The notes under the pieces are model-generated. The model was not told the origin of the DNA, ran no database searches, and saw only the letters and a program-made list of their open reading frames with translations. From Nyssa sinensis (taxonomy: Eukaryota > Streptophyta > Magnoliopsida > Cornales > Nyssaceae), in the NCBI GenBank assembly GCA_008638375.1, contig CM018048.1, positions 4,091,440-4,155,439 on the forward strand: a DNA stretch of 64,000 bases, written 5' to 3'. Below, piece by piece: positions 1 to 12,023 of this stretch. Numbering within the stretch: position 1 is the first letter of the stretch; each line of letters begins with the position of its first letter. The translations under genes and the position numbers were made by a program.

Positions 1-554
1 GAGACAGAGAGCCGAGGGGGTGTTACCTGAGTGTTGTTGAGTGCCTCTCCACCGCAAACTCTACAAGATTTTAAGGAGCAAAATGAGATCAAAGACGGGG
101 CGGGATGCAAGAAGAGAGTAAAATTTGATATGAGTTCAGGTTTAGATACCTCTACTCTCATTATATTAAATTACATAAATATTATTATATTTTTGGGATT
201 GAGATAGTGATATATTTATAATAAAAACATATAAAAAAATGTATAATACAAAATAGAATTTCAATAATGACTAACTAATAATTTATATAAACTTAAAAAA
301 TGAAAAATGAACAAAATATTACATAAATAATAGAAATATTATGTGAAAAGAATCATGAATATAATGCATATAATGAACAAAAAATTAATATAAAAAAAAC
401 CAAAAAAGATATATATAATTACATACCTGATTATGAATACTTGATTATAAATAGATCACAAAATAATTCTGATTGTAAATAAAAATTTGATAAATAATTT
501 TTAACATAAGCTGAAGTTGAGATAGCAGTACAAAAAGAAGAAACACGGCACAAA

Positions 555-886
555 CATTATAAATTATAAAAAAAATAAGGTTGTTTCGATTGTGCTAACA
601 AAGTAGAGTTATTTTATGAATTTTTCTTGAGTGGGGTCAATTAACAATTAATGTAGTTGGTTCTAATATAAATAATGGAAGGTCACCATCTGGTTTACAA
701 TTTACAATATTAAAAGGCTACATTATAAATTATAAAAAAAATAAGGTTGTTTCGATTGTGTTAACAAAGTAGAGTTATTTTATGAATTTTTCTTGAGTGG
801 GGCCAATTAACAATTAATGTAGTTGGTTCCAATATAAATAATGGAAGGTCACCATCTAGTTTACAATTTACAATATTAAAAGGCTA
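555..886. repeat. 166-bp tandem duplication, two units
   Basis: Units 555-720 and 721-886 both begin CATTATAAATTATAAAAAAA and end at AAAAGGCTA, with only a few substitutions between them. The partner duplication (about 23470-23635) has a single unit, so this tandem duplication arose in copy 1 only, or was lost from copy 2. Confidence 0.9.
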
Positions 887-2799
887 CATTTGTTACAACA
901 TATGTCATTTTACAATTTTTTTTTTTTTTTGTTAATGTAGGTTATCTTGGATAATTTTAAAAAAAAAATTACGCAAGCATGGATAATTTAAAAAAAAAAA
1001 AAAAAAAGAGTACATGAGTGAAAGTAAAAAATTCACATCAAAATAATTATTTTATAAATTGATCAATTCCTTCATGTCATTTTCATCTTTTACTGCTTAA
1101 ATTCTACAACCAACTTATGCTTTATCATTGTTTTCGTACTACTATTAATTTGGGGGGGGGTCTACGGACTGTCGCGGTTGTCAGGCTGTCCATCACGAGC
1201 CATTCATGTATTCTACATGGATGGTCGATGATGAACAAATGAGATGGATAAAAAAATTTTAAATGAGTTGTTTTAGTGAAGTGACAATGTACTTATTTCA
1301 TAATATTTTATTATTTGTAATATAATTTAGAGTTTTTTAGTAAAATATAGTGAAATTCACTCAAAAATATTTGGATGGCCAATCCTCAACTGTTTCTGAC
1401 ATTATTCTACCCATTGCTTTGTTTGTTCCTCAAAAACTTCTTACTATAATTCAAAAGTGCTATTTTTTTAATTTCAGAAACACATATTTATTCTACTTGA
1501 GGTCAGAACTTCAAATTTTAAGGCATTTTGCTAAAAGAGGAATGAGCGTTATTATTTATGATTTGATTGAGACGTGTATTATATGGATTAATATTATGCA
1601 TGTCCGTACAATGTATTGCAATTGATTTTAGTATTTTTTTTTTGTCAAATTTTTTTTAAAACAATCATGTCTTTTAAAATAATATTTTATATTTTGAATT
1701 CATTTTAAAAATATTTAGAAGATTCAAGTTTGCGACAAAGACATGATTAAACTTTTTAAATATATTTTTATACCGAGGCTCGGTTTCTAAATACACCATT
1801 TTATTGAATTACATTTTGAATTTTTTAAAAACGTAAAAGTAAAAAAATATAAATTGAAAAGATGAACGCATTTTGAATCCATGCCTTCTAATCTAATATG
1901 CATTTTTTAAATACTTTTAAAACAACATGAGTTAGCTAAATATTATTTTAACTTACTTACCTCAAATTTTGTTAGAAACACACCTCTTATTTTGTTCCAA
2001 TCACTTGGAATCATCTCAATTGTTGAATCACTTGGCACTAATATAAAATTACTAGAGCAACCTATTATCTGTGATAGCATCCTCCAGTAAGTTTTTGGTT
2101 AATTTTTTGATGCTGGTCTATTCTTGAGGAGAGAGATGAGAGATAGAACTGGAGATGTGGTTGTGATTCTTACAATTCATTTGGAAGTTTTGGAAAGAAA
2201 AGAAAAGAAAACTTAAAATAGAAAAGAAAAGAGAATAAAAGAAAAGAAAGTGTTCATTTTTTTTCTTGTTTGATAGTTTAGGGGAGAAAAAAAAAAGAAT
2301 ATCATTATTCCTTGTTTAAATGATTAGTGAGAGAAAAAAGAAAATAAATTATAAAAAAATTATTTGATAATTGCACCTTTTTTTATGTGTAGAATTTTTA
2401 ATTCTTTTATTTATGAATATTTTTTTATATTTCATAAAAATTCATTAAAACGCTTTTATCTTTTTTTTTCTCTCTCTAATTTTCTTTATCCAAACAAACT
2501 GTTAGTCAATCAAATCATTGTTCGTGATCTTGGATTCTATTTTATCATTAATCCAATCCCCACTCGTGTTTTTTTATTTTTTAAACCTTTTCTTATCAAC
2601 TAGTAGAGATGCACGTGTGTTGTACGTGAATAAGTTTTATTACAGTTTTATCATTTCAACATGCTAAAAGTTTAAATAGATTTAAGAAACATTGGTTTAA
2701 ATAACAACAACGTAAATAACATTCAAACTTAACTAATATGGTCATTTTACTTCTCATGTCCTTAATTAATATCATGCCAATTACACCTAAAAGTAACTC

Positions 2800-3290
2800 A
2801 TGATTCACTACAGAAAGTTTAGACTTTCCATAAACCAATGTGATGGCCAACTCCATGAATTCTGCATTGCATCATCCTCTTTATTGGATACACTCAATCT
2901 GAGTAGTAACAATTTACAAGGGACCATTCCTGTGTCTTTTTTCAAACTTGAAAGCCTTAACATCCTTGTACTTTTTTTCAACAACTTTAATGGCATTACA
3001 AAGCTAGAAACGATTCAAAATCTCCGTAATCTTACTACGCTTGACCTTTCATACAATAGCTTGTCAATCGATGCAAGCAAGAGTAGCTCTAGCTTGTCTT
3101 CCTCCGGATCACCACATTGAAATTGGCTTCTTGCAAGTTACAAAATTTTTAAACCTACAGAACCAATCAGGATTGTTCTACTTGGACATTTCAAATAACC
3201 AAATTGAAGGGGAAATACCAAGCCTTGGGAACAGAATTGCCACCTATTTGAATGTTTTTCATAACTAAGAATTTATGGGTAACCTTAACG
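2800..3290 (+). pseudogene. LRR receptor-like protein fragment, copy 1
   Basis: The reading frame from 2800 contains plant-type leucine-rich repeats (LNLSSNNLQGTIPVSFFKL, then LTTLDLSYNSLSID). A second frame around 3140-3240 continues with FYLDISNNQIEGEIPS. The repeat consensus (LxxLDLSxNxLxGxIP) and the wording resemble extracellular LRRs of Ve1/Cf-type receptor-like proteins, which detect pathogen signals at the plasma membrane. Only about 150 residues of LRR survive. There is no signal peptide, no transmembrane segment and no full repeat domain, and at least one frameshift separates the two LRR blocks. The sister copy at 25620-26130 has the same truncation, so decay preceded the duplication. 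Naming the Ve1 subgroup is an inference. Confidence 0.75.
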
Positions 3291-3352
3291 CCATGCATCC
3301 AACAATATTTGCTATATTGAATTAGATTTATCAAAATTGAGGGTCATGAAGT

Positions 3353-3498
3353 GCTTCGACCTTGATCTGATTGGGATTGACAATGTTGAAGTCCTTCCAG
3401 CCGAGGTCGAGGTTCGGAATAATGATGATGAGGTAGCCCCTCCTAATCTTCCCTTGGCAGAAGCACCTGCTCAAGCTAATATGGATGCAGTGTGCTGA
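3353..3498 (+). pseudogene. 3' tail of the Tat antisense gene (copy A)
   Basis: The frame starting at the left edge of the element reads the last ~48 codons of the plus-strand gene seen complete at 54013-55985: VRNNDDEVAPPNLPLAEAP near the end, then a TGA stop at 3496-3498. Only the acidic, proline-rich C-terminus remains. It has no promoter or start and cannot be functional. Confidence 0.75.
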
Positions 3499-4260
3499 AT
3501 TTGAGGAGAATGAAGGAAGAGAGTGACGACGATATGGTGTAGAATGACCTCTTCCTCATTCGAGCCGACTATAACAAAGGAAGAGAGTGATGATAACATG
3601 GTGTAGAATGGCCTCTTCTTCGTTCAGACCAGTTGTAGTCTAGGATTTTTGTATTTGTACTTTACTTCTTTGTAAACCTTCCTATCTAATGTAATCCTTT
3701 GCCAATTATCAAAGGAATTGACTTTTTTCCATAACTAGTGTACTTTTACATTTCAAAGCACTTTTGTTGATTGCCTCTTCAGAGTAGCACTACTTGTAAA
3801 TTCTGTAAATTGTTGTTGATGTTAATAAAATGCCAAGTTTGCAATAGACTTCAGCACTGTTCCAACTCATCGTTGCTCTATAATACGACCTTGGGCTCCC
3901 GGCCTTTAAGCTTGCAATTAAATCAAGTAAAGATGTTCGGGAATTAAATAAACTTCAGATCTTCCCTTTAACTTTTAAATGAGCATGAGCTGAGTGATGT
4001 CTTCCGAGCAGAGAGACTTGTAATTAAATAATAATTGAACAAGCATTTTGTAACTAGAACTGGCAATAACCTGACTTCCGAACAGTGAGACTTGTAATTA
4101 AGTAGTCATAATAATTGAACAGCTCTTTTGTAACCAGAACTGGCAATAACATTCAGCAAACAGTGCTTCTGGAAAGTTGATAGTCTTCCTTGAAAGACAA
4201 ACCAAGTCTTCGTTGATTGCATTAAATGTAGAGTCATTTTTCAAAGATCACATATCCTTA
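3499..4260. other. Non-coding region between antisense gene and pol 3' end (Tat copy A)
   Basis: No supported gene. The stretch holds an imperfect tandem duplication of about 70 bp built on GGAAGAGAGTGA...ATGGTGTAGAATG..CCTCTTC (from about 3512), also present in the other Tat copy near 55998. The rest is AT-rich DNA shared with 55999-57300 of that copy. Confidence 0.6.
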
Positions 4261-4263
4261 TCC

Positions 4264-4560
4264 AGACTTATAACTCTTGTAGTGGCTACAGAGAGTTGTA
4301 AAGGTCTATTCATTAGGTAGGTTCAAACCTGTAACTCTTGAATTGATTGCAAGGTTTTTAGGGGTCTGAACTTTGAAATGGACCAGACCTATAACTCCTG
4401 CATTGGCTGCAAGGTTTTTAGGGGTCTGTACATTGAGATGGATCAGACTTGTAACTCTTGCATGGGATGCATGGTTTTTAGGTGTCTGTACATTGAGATG
4501 GACCAAACTTGTAACTCTTGCATGGGCTGCAAGTTATTTAGGGGTCTGTACATTGAGATG
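4264..4560. repeat. 60-bp tandem repeat, about five units (Tat copy A)
   Basis: The unit contains GTAACTCTTGCATGGGCTGC, then AAGGTTTTTAGGGGTCTGTA and CATTGAGATGGACCAGAC. Units start about 4264 (degenerate), 4326, 4386, 4446 and 4506, spaced almost exactly 60 bp. Because 60 is a multiple of three, open frames run through on both strands. The array lies just beyond the integrase stop, in the 3' untranslated part of the element's sense transcript. Confidence 0.9.
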
Positions 4561-4594
4561 AGAACACTTTTTGGGAAATAGAGAAAGAAAATCT

Positions 4595-5700
4595 TTATTG
4601 ATAGTATTTTCGTAAGTGTTCTACATTCCATGGCCTGGGTATAGATTTCCCAGCTAGGTCTTCTAAGCAATATGTGGTAGGTCTGACAACCTTTGTTACC
4701 CTGTACGAGCCTTCCCAGTTTAGTGAGAGCTTCCCCATGGTAGGATCCTTAGTGTTTGGGAATACTCTTCTTAGGACAAGATCCCAAATCCGGAAACTAA
4801 GGGGCCTTGTTCCTTATTTGGAGCAATTGGCCATCCTGTGCTGGTATGCCTCCATCTTGATTCTGGTCTGATCTCGCTTTTCTTCAAGTAGGTCCAGATT
4901 TTCTGCAAGCTACCGGTCATTGGCTCCTCAGTCGAAAGCTTCCATCCTCAAGGTGGGTATACTGATTTCGAGAGGAATCACTACTTCCGAGCCATAGGCG
5001 AGTGAGAATGGAGTTTCAGAGGTTGGTGTTCTTCTTGTAGTTCTGTAGGCCCAGAGCACACCAGGAAGCTCTTCAACCCATCTTCCCTTGGCATCTTCCA
5101 ACCTTTTCTTAAGAACATCAAGAATTGTTCGGTTAGTGACCTCGGCTTATCCTGTTCGCTTGGGGGTGCCCAAGCTAAGTGAAGTGATGATTGATGCACA
5201 AGTCTTTGCAGAATTTTGGGGAAGACTTTACCACCAAACTGCGTACCATTATCTGAAATGATGACGCAAGATATGCTAAACTTGCAAACTATGTTTCTCC
5301 ATGTGAAGCTCTTTACCTCTACTTCCGTAATGTGAGTTAGGGGCTCGGCCTCTGCCCATTTGGAAAAGTAATCAATGGCTACCGAGAGGTACCTTCTGCT
5401 CGGAGTGGCCTTTGGCAGCGGCTTTATAATGTCCATTCCCCACTGAGCAAAGGGCCATAAGCTAGCAATAGGAATGAGCTCATGGTAGGGCTGGTGCTGG
5501 TAGGGAGCAAATCGCTGGCATTTGTCACATTTTTGGATGTACTCCTTGGCTTGCTTCAGTATACTGGGCCAATAGTAGCCCTGAGTTAGAGCTCGGTAGG
5601 CAACGGTTCTGCCACCATTATGGTTGCCGCAGATTCCTTTGTGTATTTCTGCCAGAACATATTGAGATTATTTTGGAGCCAGGCATCTCAATAAGGTTTG
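4595..5700 (-). pseudogene. Tat integrase, copy A
   Basis: Read on the minus strand: an HHCC-type region around 5450-5640 (...KCDKCQRFAPYQHQPYHEL), then the DDE core from about 5436 (IDYFSKWAEAEPLTHI with the first Asp; SDNGTQFGGK with the second), then a C-terminal part that decays to about 4595. Integrase inserts retrotransposon cDNA into chromosomes. The frame shifts after the second Asp (about 5200), so the Glu-bearing part is out of frame and the protein is broken. Compared with 57710-58830 of the other copy, the core here is better preserved. Confidence 0.8.
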
Positions 5701-5811
5701 AGAGTAGGATTTTTGATAGAGTTTCCCGTTCAAGAGTAGGTACCGAGCTGCCCTAATTTGAATCATTCGGGCCAGGTTTTTATCATCTCGGAGCAATCCT
5801 TCCTCTATATA

Positions 5812-6345
5812 TTAGAGGATGAGAGTCATCCAGTTTAGAGTCTGCTCGAAGACTTCGGAAGATTGTACCTCTTTAATGCTTGGCCTTGGCTGGTGAGAGA
5901 TCTTTAGAGTTGAATCTTCTTTTGGCTTAAGATGGGAGGCCATGTTTGCCAAGGCGTCAGCCTTGGAGTTCTGACCTCTCTCGATCTTTTGAATGGTGAA
6001 TTCATGGAAGGAGCGCTTTAGTAAATCTACCAATTCTGAGTACCGGAGCATTCTATCGTCTTTGATGGCAAATTCTCCTAGAACTTGGCTTACCACCAGT
6101 TGGGAGTCGGAAAAAACTTTGAGATTTTGGGCCTCATACTCCATTGCTAGCTTCATCCCAAGGATAAGGGCTTTGTATTCGACTTCATTGTTAGAAGCTC
6201 TAAATCCCAAGCTTACTATCTTTTCTGTTACAAGACTCTCAGGGGACTGTAATGCCAAGCTGACGTTGGAACCCCGGTCTGTGAATGATCCATCGGTATA
6301 GAGCTGCCATACAACGGAGCTCCTTACTGAGCGGTGCCTTATCAT
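5812..6345 (-). pseudogene. Archaeal-type RNase H domain of Tat pol (copy A), open frame
   Basis: A 177-codon open frame with YTDGSF at the start, NNEVEYKAL in the middle, FSDSQLVVSQV and a terminal NSKADALANMASHL. The acidic residues expected of RNase H (D in TDGS, E in EVEY, D in SDSQ, D in KADA) are all present. Tat elements carry this second, archaeal-type RNase H between the classical RNase H and integrase; it is thought to help degrade the RNA template. In the other copy (58930-59400) the equivalent E is K and there is an in-frame stop, so this is the better preserved version. It is only a domain of a broken polyprotein. Confidence 0.85.
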
Positions 6346-6385
6346 GTAGTGCTAGAGTGAACTTAGCATTAAAATCTGACAATGC

Positions 6386-6908
6386 TTACCCTTTGATGGA
6401 GGTCCATGGTACGTAGGATATATCAAATTCTCCTAACTCCACAGACCACTTAACAAAGTGCCCCGAGACCTTAGGCTTTCGTAGTACCGACCTCAGTGGA
6501 TAGGCGGTTGGGATCTCAACAGGATGTACCTGGAAGTAAGGTCTGAGCTTCCGGACAGACATGATCAGATCAAAGGCCAGCTTTTCAATCTCTGGATATC
6601 TTTTCTCTTTGTCTAGAAGTGCCTTGCTTACATAGAACACGAGCTTCTGAATCCCTTCATCCTACTTGACCAGTATAGAACTGACAGCATTTTTAGAGAC
6701 CGACAGATAGAGGGGTAGTTTCTCCCCTTGGATTGGCTTTGGTAGGAGTTCGGGGGAGGCTAGATACTTGCTTTAATTCTTGAAAGGCCCTCTCATATTC
6801 GTCGGACCACAGTAGGGCCTTGTTCCCCCTCAAGGCTTTGAAGAATGGAAGGCAGTGATTGGTCGACTTAGAAATGAATCGGTTCAGAGCCGCAATCCTC
6901 CCATTCAA
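6386..6908 (-). pseudogene. Tat RT connection / RNase H region (copy A)
   Basis: Minus-strand frames at 6386-6640 (FYVSKALLDKEKRYPEIEKL, then PLRSVLRKPKVSGHFVKWS) and 6693-6908 (RIAALNRFISKSTNHCLPFF) are the classical RNase H-like and thumb/connection segments typical of gypsy pol. The frame is broken at about 6660 (a stop, TAG, in the segment that should read through) and near 6770. Collinear with 59387-60020 in the other copy. Confidence 0.85.
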
Positions 6909-7821
6909 GACCTAAATGTTCCTCATGGTCTTTGGTGATTCCAGCTCAATCAGGGCTTCGATTTGAGTAGGATCTGCTTCGATACCCCTCTGGGAAACCA
7001 GAAAGCCTAAGAACTTTCCCTTGGTTACACCGAAAATACACTTCAGAGGATTTAGCTTCATCTGGTGTTGTTTCAAGCTGTTGAATGCCTGCTCAGATGC
7101 TGGATGTGGCTACTCTTCTATAAGATTTTGACAAACATATCGTCTATATGGACTTCATTTGTATTACCGATCAGAGGGCCGAACATCTTGTTCACCAGAC
7201 GTTGATATGTCACCCTAGCATTTTTCAAACCGAACGACATCACTCTATAACAATAGAGACCTCGTTCGGATATGAAAGCTGTCTTTTCTTGGTCTAGAGG
7301 GTATATCTGGATCTAGTTATATCTAGAGTAGGCGTCCATGAAGCTTATAAGTTCGTGCCCTGCCGTTGCATCGACTAGTTGGTCTATCATTAGAAAAGGG
7401 AAGTTGTCTTTAGGACAGGCTTTATTGAGGTCCGTGTAGTCGATGCAGACCCTCCATTTACCATTTTTCTTTTTGACAAGAATGGTATTGGCGAGCCATT
7501 CTAGATAGAACACTTCCCTTATCATTTTAGCGTCCAACAACCTAGCTCTACACTTCTTCATTAATGATCTGGTGACGTTCTAGAGCAAACCCCCCTCCTT
7601 TTCTGTCTTACAGGAGGGTGGTCAAGATCGGTCATTAGCTTGTGGGTGATAAGGTCGAGATCTATCCCTTCCATATTTTTAGCTTCCCAAGCAAACACCG
7701 AGAGGTTGTTCTTCAGGAATTCCACTATCTCCTCTTGCTTGGAAGGCGACAGGTCTGAGCCTATCTGAAAATATCGCCCTCCTCCTTTAGGGCTGACGAG
7801 GACCTTGATAGGATCCCCCAT
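6909..7821 (-). pseudogene. Tat reverse transcriptase (copy A)
   Basis: Minus-strand frames give NTILVKKKNGKWRVCIDYTD and LNKACPKDNFPFLMIDQLVD with FMDAYSRYN (7313-7561), preceded by the N-terminal linker at 7561-7821. A further segment near 7150-7130 encodes HIDDMFVK, so the catalytic Asp pair of the YxDD box is retained. The domain is interrupted by stops and frameshifts at about 7310 and 7110. Function in the family: copies element RNA into cDNA. Confidence 0.87.
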
Positions 7822-8170
7822 TAGCTTGGCTCTACTGTCCCATCCTCTAGGGCTTAGAGGTTCATCAATCCTGGAGGGGTAGGCTTCTGTCTCATGAAGA
7901 TGGGAAAGGTCTGGGCTCCTATCTTCATGAGAGTGCTGTGATGACTATTTAGGAGCCTTTTCTTTAAGCGCAAGAGCGTGGCACTCTCGGGCAGTTGGTT
8001 GGCACCCTTTGATAGAATAGACCACATTATTGTGCATATACTTCAAGGCATTGGTGGAGGGTCGAGGTGATCTCTCCCATTTGATGGAGCGAAGGCCTTC
8101 TGATTATGACATTGTAAGGGGACTTGGAATTCAGAATCATGTATTATGAGATTATGGTCTTCTGATCGTC

Positions 8171-8407
8171 TTATTCTCTTGCTGTTGTGGGAATGTCAAT
8201 CCTCTCTAGCAAGGTGTTGAGGTTTTCGTCTAATCCAGCCATTATTGCGGCGGTGGGCTTGACATCATTGGAGTTGAGCTTCATGTGTTTGAGGGACTCA
8301 TAGAATAACATGTTGGCAGAGCTCCCTGTATCTACCAAGACTCTTCGGATCTCAAAATTGGCAATTTTGAATGAGATAACGAGGGAGTCACTGTGAGAAC
8401 AGTGCAC
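8171..8407 (-). pseudogene. Tat retropepsin-like aspartic protease (copy A)
   Basis: The open frame contains IRRVLVDTGSSANMLFYESL. DTGSSA is the catalytic aspartic-protease motif and is intact here, whereas the other copy (61250-61645) reads DTRSSA. Protease cleaves the Gag-Pol polyprotein. The frame ends prematurely at 8171, and downstream PR/RT linker sequence (7822-8170) is in other frames. Confidence 0.85.
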
Positions 8408-9407
8408 CCCTACAAGATCTTGATCTAATAACTGGATCTCAGGTACTGGCTTTAGTCTTTTCTCGACAGCGGAGATCTGGAGGATGCTAGGAGTTGTTCT
8501 GGCTTCCTGAGCATAACATTTTCCTGCTCGGTTAGATGTCCCTATAACTGGGCTATCAGCGTGGAGGACAAAGATGACCTGATTATTCTGTTGTTGAGGC
8601 TCATTCCGTCCATCCCTCTATTCCGGCCTCTGTTCTTGCCTCATCTGCTACTGCCTGTCATTTTAGGGGTTCTGCCTCCCGTCCTGTCTGACAAACTCCC
8701 GCAGTCATCCTCTCCTAATGAGCTGTTCGATCTCCTGTTTGAGCGCTCGACATTCATCAAGTAGTATGCCTGTGGTCTTTATGGAAGTGCAGTACTTATT
8801 CTGGTCCTTGGTGTCGGGATTGCTTTTTAGCAGCTCTGACCACCTCAGATTTTCACATGCTTGGACTTGCCAGGTATGTGAGTTAAAGAGACATTCAGAG
8901 GAATGTAGGTCTCATACCTTCCAATGCTAGTGTTGGTGGAGGTCCTGGATGCCGTTTTTTTGTCGGGACTTCTGACCCTCTTTTTGGTTGCACTAGAGTC
9001 TTTCTTATGATCATCCTTCTAGGCTTGTTCTTTGATTTTTTGGGAGGTGATCTTTGCTTCCTCCAAGTTTATATATTTTCTAGCTCATTCCATGAATGCT
9101 GCCATGTTAGCGGAAGGGCTCTTTCTTACAGAATCCCGAAAACCCCCCAACGCTAGGTCGGAGGTTAGGGCCGCTACTAGAATTCTTGGACTGCAATTCC
9201 GTGATTTCTATGAGTTTGGCATTGAAGCGTGCAATGTACTCCCGGAGTGGCTCTCTTTTGGATTGTTTTATATTAATAGGAACTCCGGCCGTTTCCTCAA
9301 TCTCTTATTGGTCATGAACCGATCGAGCAATCGTCTGTTGAGTTCATAAAAGTTAAAGATAGACTTTTGAGGGAGGCTGTGGAACCACTTCAGAGCTGCT
9401 CCCTTAA
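8408..9407 (-). pseudogene. Tat gag C-terminal half (copy A)
   Basis: Degenerate minus-strand coding sequence. Around 8700-8800 frames give NKYCTSIKTTGILLDECRAL then KQEIEQLIR, corresponding to the plant Tat gag zinc knuckle (YCxFHxxxGHxTxEC) in damaged form: the His positions are altered. Around 9030-9400 the retrotransposon-gag region is recognisable by alignment with 62100-62510. The gag N-terminus is absent because the element is truncated at about 9407. Confidence 0.7.
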
Positions 9408-9457
9408 ATTACATGCGTGTCATCACCAACAGTCTCTCTCTTTCTTTCTCTCTCTTA

Positions 9458-10117
9458 GAGCAACTCTAGCGCGAGGTGCCATCCGGGATGCCAAATCCAT
9501 AACCGCCAAAATGGCACCCCAAATTCAAAATTTTTCACTCCAAAGGGGGTGACATTTGCAGTTGCAAAATGGCACCCAACGGTCTGGGGTGCCATTTTTA
9601 CAAACTTTGAAGAGAAAAAAAGGGAGAGGTGTTATTTGACGGTTGGACCATTTCTATTTTTACTGTTATAATAGCTACCATTCCAACAGCTCTAATCTAA
9701 CAAAAAATTCTATAAATATAGGGAGTTTGTGAAGAAAAAACTTACCAAAACCCGAAAAATTACTCTGAAAATTATTCTATAAATTTAGAATGATTTTAGT
9801 TATTTAACTAATTTTTATAATTAAATAATTTTTTAATTTAGTTAATTGTTAGAATTTAGAACAATTTTTTAAATTAAATTAATTTTTATAATTTAATTTA
9901 AAAAATCAATTTAAATTAAACCGTTATGAAAACTATACCCTTTAAAATATAACCGTTAAGTTTAATTATATTTTTTTAATAAAAAATATTGAAATGATAC
10001 CTCATTTTGACACCTACCATTGGATCAGATTTATAATTCAGGGGTGTCATAACACTGTTCAAGATTATAAATAAATTTTTTGACACCCTAAAATGACAAC
10101 TTTCTTTGAAATTGCTC
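9458..10117. mobile_element. MITE, Harbinger/Tourist-like, about 660 bp
   Basis: The left end reads TTA|GAGCAACTCTAGC and the right end AAATTGCTC|TTA, giving short terminal inverted repeats (GAGCAA) and a 3-bp TTA target duplication, the hallmark of PIF/Harbinger MITEs. Internal GGTGCCAT/GGTGTCAT motifs recur near both ends in inverted arrangement. A 21-bp tandem duplication at the right side (TTGCTCTTACTTCG repeated at about 10112 and 10133) makes the exact right end ambiguous: 10117 or 10138. It has no coding capacity. Confidence 0.6.
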
Positions 10118-10120
10118 TTA

Positions 10121-11992
10121 CTTCGATTGAAGTTGCTCTTACTTCGAAGAACAACTCGTAGTAGTAACAACGCGGAACAAGGTTTGAAGATTCTTGGTCT
10201 CCTCGTCTCCATTGCTTCATGTCTGACTTTCTTCCAATTCTTTGAATCTCACTTAGTGCTACATAACAAATCATAAAAAGGGTAGAGAGAGAGAGATGAA
10301 GTATACAAGGACATTTTCAATACTGAATCAAATTTAGACTTAAAATTAAAATTGAGTAAAATATTTTTAAATAATTTTTTTTAAAAGTTTTAAATTCATA
10401 TCAAACTCATTTTTATTCAAACTTAAATTCAAATTCACAATTTAAAATTTTTGAAACAAGACAAGAATTTTAAAAAAAGATTTGAGTAAAACTGGTATCA
10501 AATTCAAATAAATTATTAACAAATATTTACTAATTAATTTTTATAAAATATAATTAAAATATTGTTAATTATAGTGAAATAATTTAAGTACCATTTTTTG
10601 TCTACCAACATGTTCATATATATATATATATATATTTATTTATGTCAGTCCACGATACCATTAGGAGGAAATGAACGTGTAAAGATAAAAAGTATTCATC
10701 TCAAAAAATTTTTTTTTTATCAAAGGAGATAATGTTGTTGTGTTAAAGATTGAGTTGGGTTAAAATTTTAAAATGGAATAATTTATAAAATGTTAAATTT
10801 TCACCTTAAGAAAATTGTTTGCTTCTATTCAAGCATATGAAACTTTACTCAATTAAACTTTACTTTAATAGTCATATGTATTAGTAAATTTTAAAATGAT
10901 CTTTTAAACTAACGATTTTTAGTAAAAATTTACGGTCTGCCCTAACCACCTTTGGGATCTGTCCTTAATTAAGGCTACTTTTTTTTTGGCTAAATCAATT
11001 GGCACTTACCAGGAAGATTACGTCCACGGTTGAACTTAGGTAGCCCAAGTGTGTTAACGTGATAATTCATTGGGTTTAGTAAAATTTGTCAGCAAATTGA
11101 TAATTCATATGTTGAAAATGAGCACCACATTTGGAGACGCAAAAAAGTCTTTGTAGTTTGTAATTTTGAAAAAAAGATATTTTTGTTATTTTGAGAAAAA
11201 ATATTTTTAAAGTGAAGTTTTTTTGTAATTTATTCAGTAAAAATATAAGAGATCAGCGATATTTCAGAAATCTCAAAAGAGATTTTTATAATTATCAGAA
11301 ATTCTCAAGAAAGGCTCAGTATCATTTTAAAAATTTAAAATTTTTTTTTGTAATTATTAAAAATTGTAAAAATAATCAGTATAATTTACTTAAAATGTAA
11401 TTTGATATGTAAATATTAATTGAAAGATACAATTCGTAAGGGTCAAGAAATTTTGTCAACCGAGAGTAACCTGATTGGTCGTGACTTCTCCTTCTACTCT
11501 TACTCACTCCACTCCTTCTACTCTTACTCACTCCACCAATTAATCTATTACTTACACACGCCACCAACTAATCTGGTTGGTAAAGTAATAACTGATTGGA
11601 CACCTCTTATGTCACTTCACAAGCACAACTAATGAGTAGTCTACCCTTGTCTTATTGGACCATGTTATTAAAATCTCCATGATTTTATATTTTTTAATTT
11701 AATTTTTTTTTTTTGTTTTCTTTTACTGAAAACATCATTGATTCAACATTTTTATTCTAACGCTCACTTTCTCCGAGACATGGCTGACCCGCAGAAGTTG
11801 TTGCATGAACCAGGTCGATCAGCTCAGTTGAAAATTTTTACTAATCACGTCTTATTATTGAGTAGAGTATTATTTTTATATTGTTTTTTAAAAGATTAAT
11901 ATTTTATTTAAATAATATGATATTATAGGCTGACGTTTTTCTTACCAAACTCCCACAAACTTCCCCAAATTATCAATATAGATACACACATA

Positions 11993-12023
<31 letters not shown>

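Larger units (their letters stand above)
1..3352. repeat. Segmental duplication, copy 1 (left edge outside window)
   Basis: This stretch matches 22879-26157 in the same orientation over nearly its whole length, with scattered substitutions and short indels, mostly in A/T runs. Seen directly: both copies open with the same purine-rich start followed by GGGGGTGTTACCTGAG, and both end with ATTAGATTTATCAAAATTG...GTCATGAAGT. The homology stops exactly where retrotransposon sequence begins (about 3352). The content is AT-rich non-coding DNA plus an LRR gene fragment near the right end. The left limit is unknown because the match is already present at base 1. Confidence 0.92.
3347..9407 (-). mobile_element. 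Tat-type Ty3-gypsy retrotransposon, internal fragment without LTRs (copy A)
   Basis: This 6-kb fragment is collinear with 55845-62512 of the more complete element at 53068-64000. Read on the minus strand it runs gag tail, protease, RT, RNase H, archaeal-type RNase H and integrase. The tail of an antisense gene lies on the plus strand at its left end. Both LTRs, the PBS and the gag N-terminus are missing, and I see no target-site duplication. The left junction (3346-3352) carries TGAAGT, present in both the host duplication and the element, which suggests microhomology joining. On the right the match stops at about 9407 after CCCTTAA. The order RT-RH-aRNH-INT is characteristic of the Tat lineage. 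Confidence 0.93.

Noticed and set aside
4373..4581. Cysteine-rich small proteins in the 60-bp repeat (MDQTCNSCMGC...)
   Set aside because: Frames arise from a 60-bp tandem repeat that is open on both strands. They have no start context or conservation beyond the repeat; kept as a repeat, with the oddity reported as a finding.
9408..9457. LTR or target duplication at the right edge of Tat copy A
   Set aside because: The sequence after the break is a CT-rich stretch with no TG/CA boundary and no match to the left flank.
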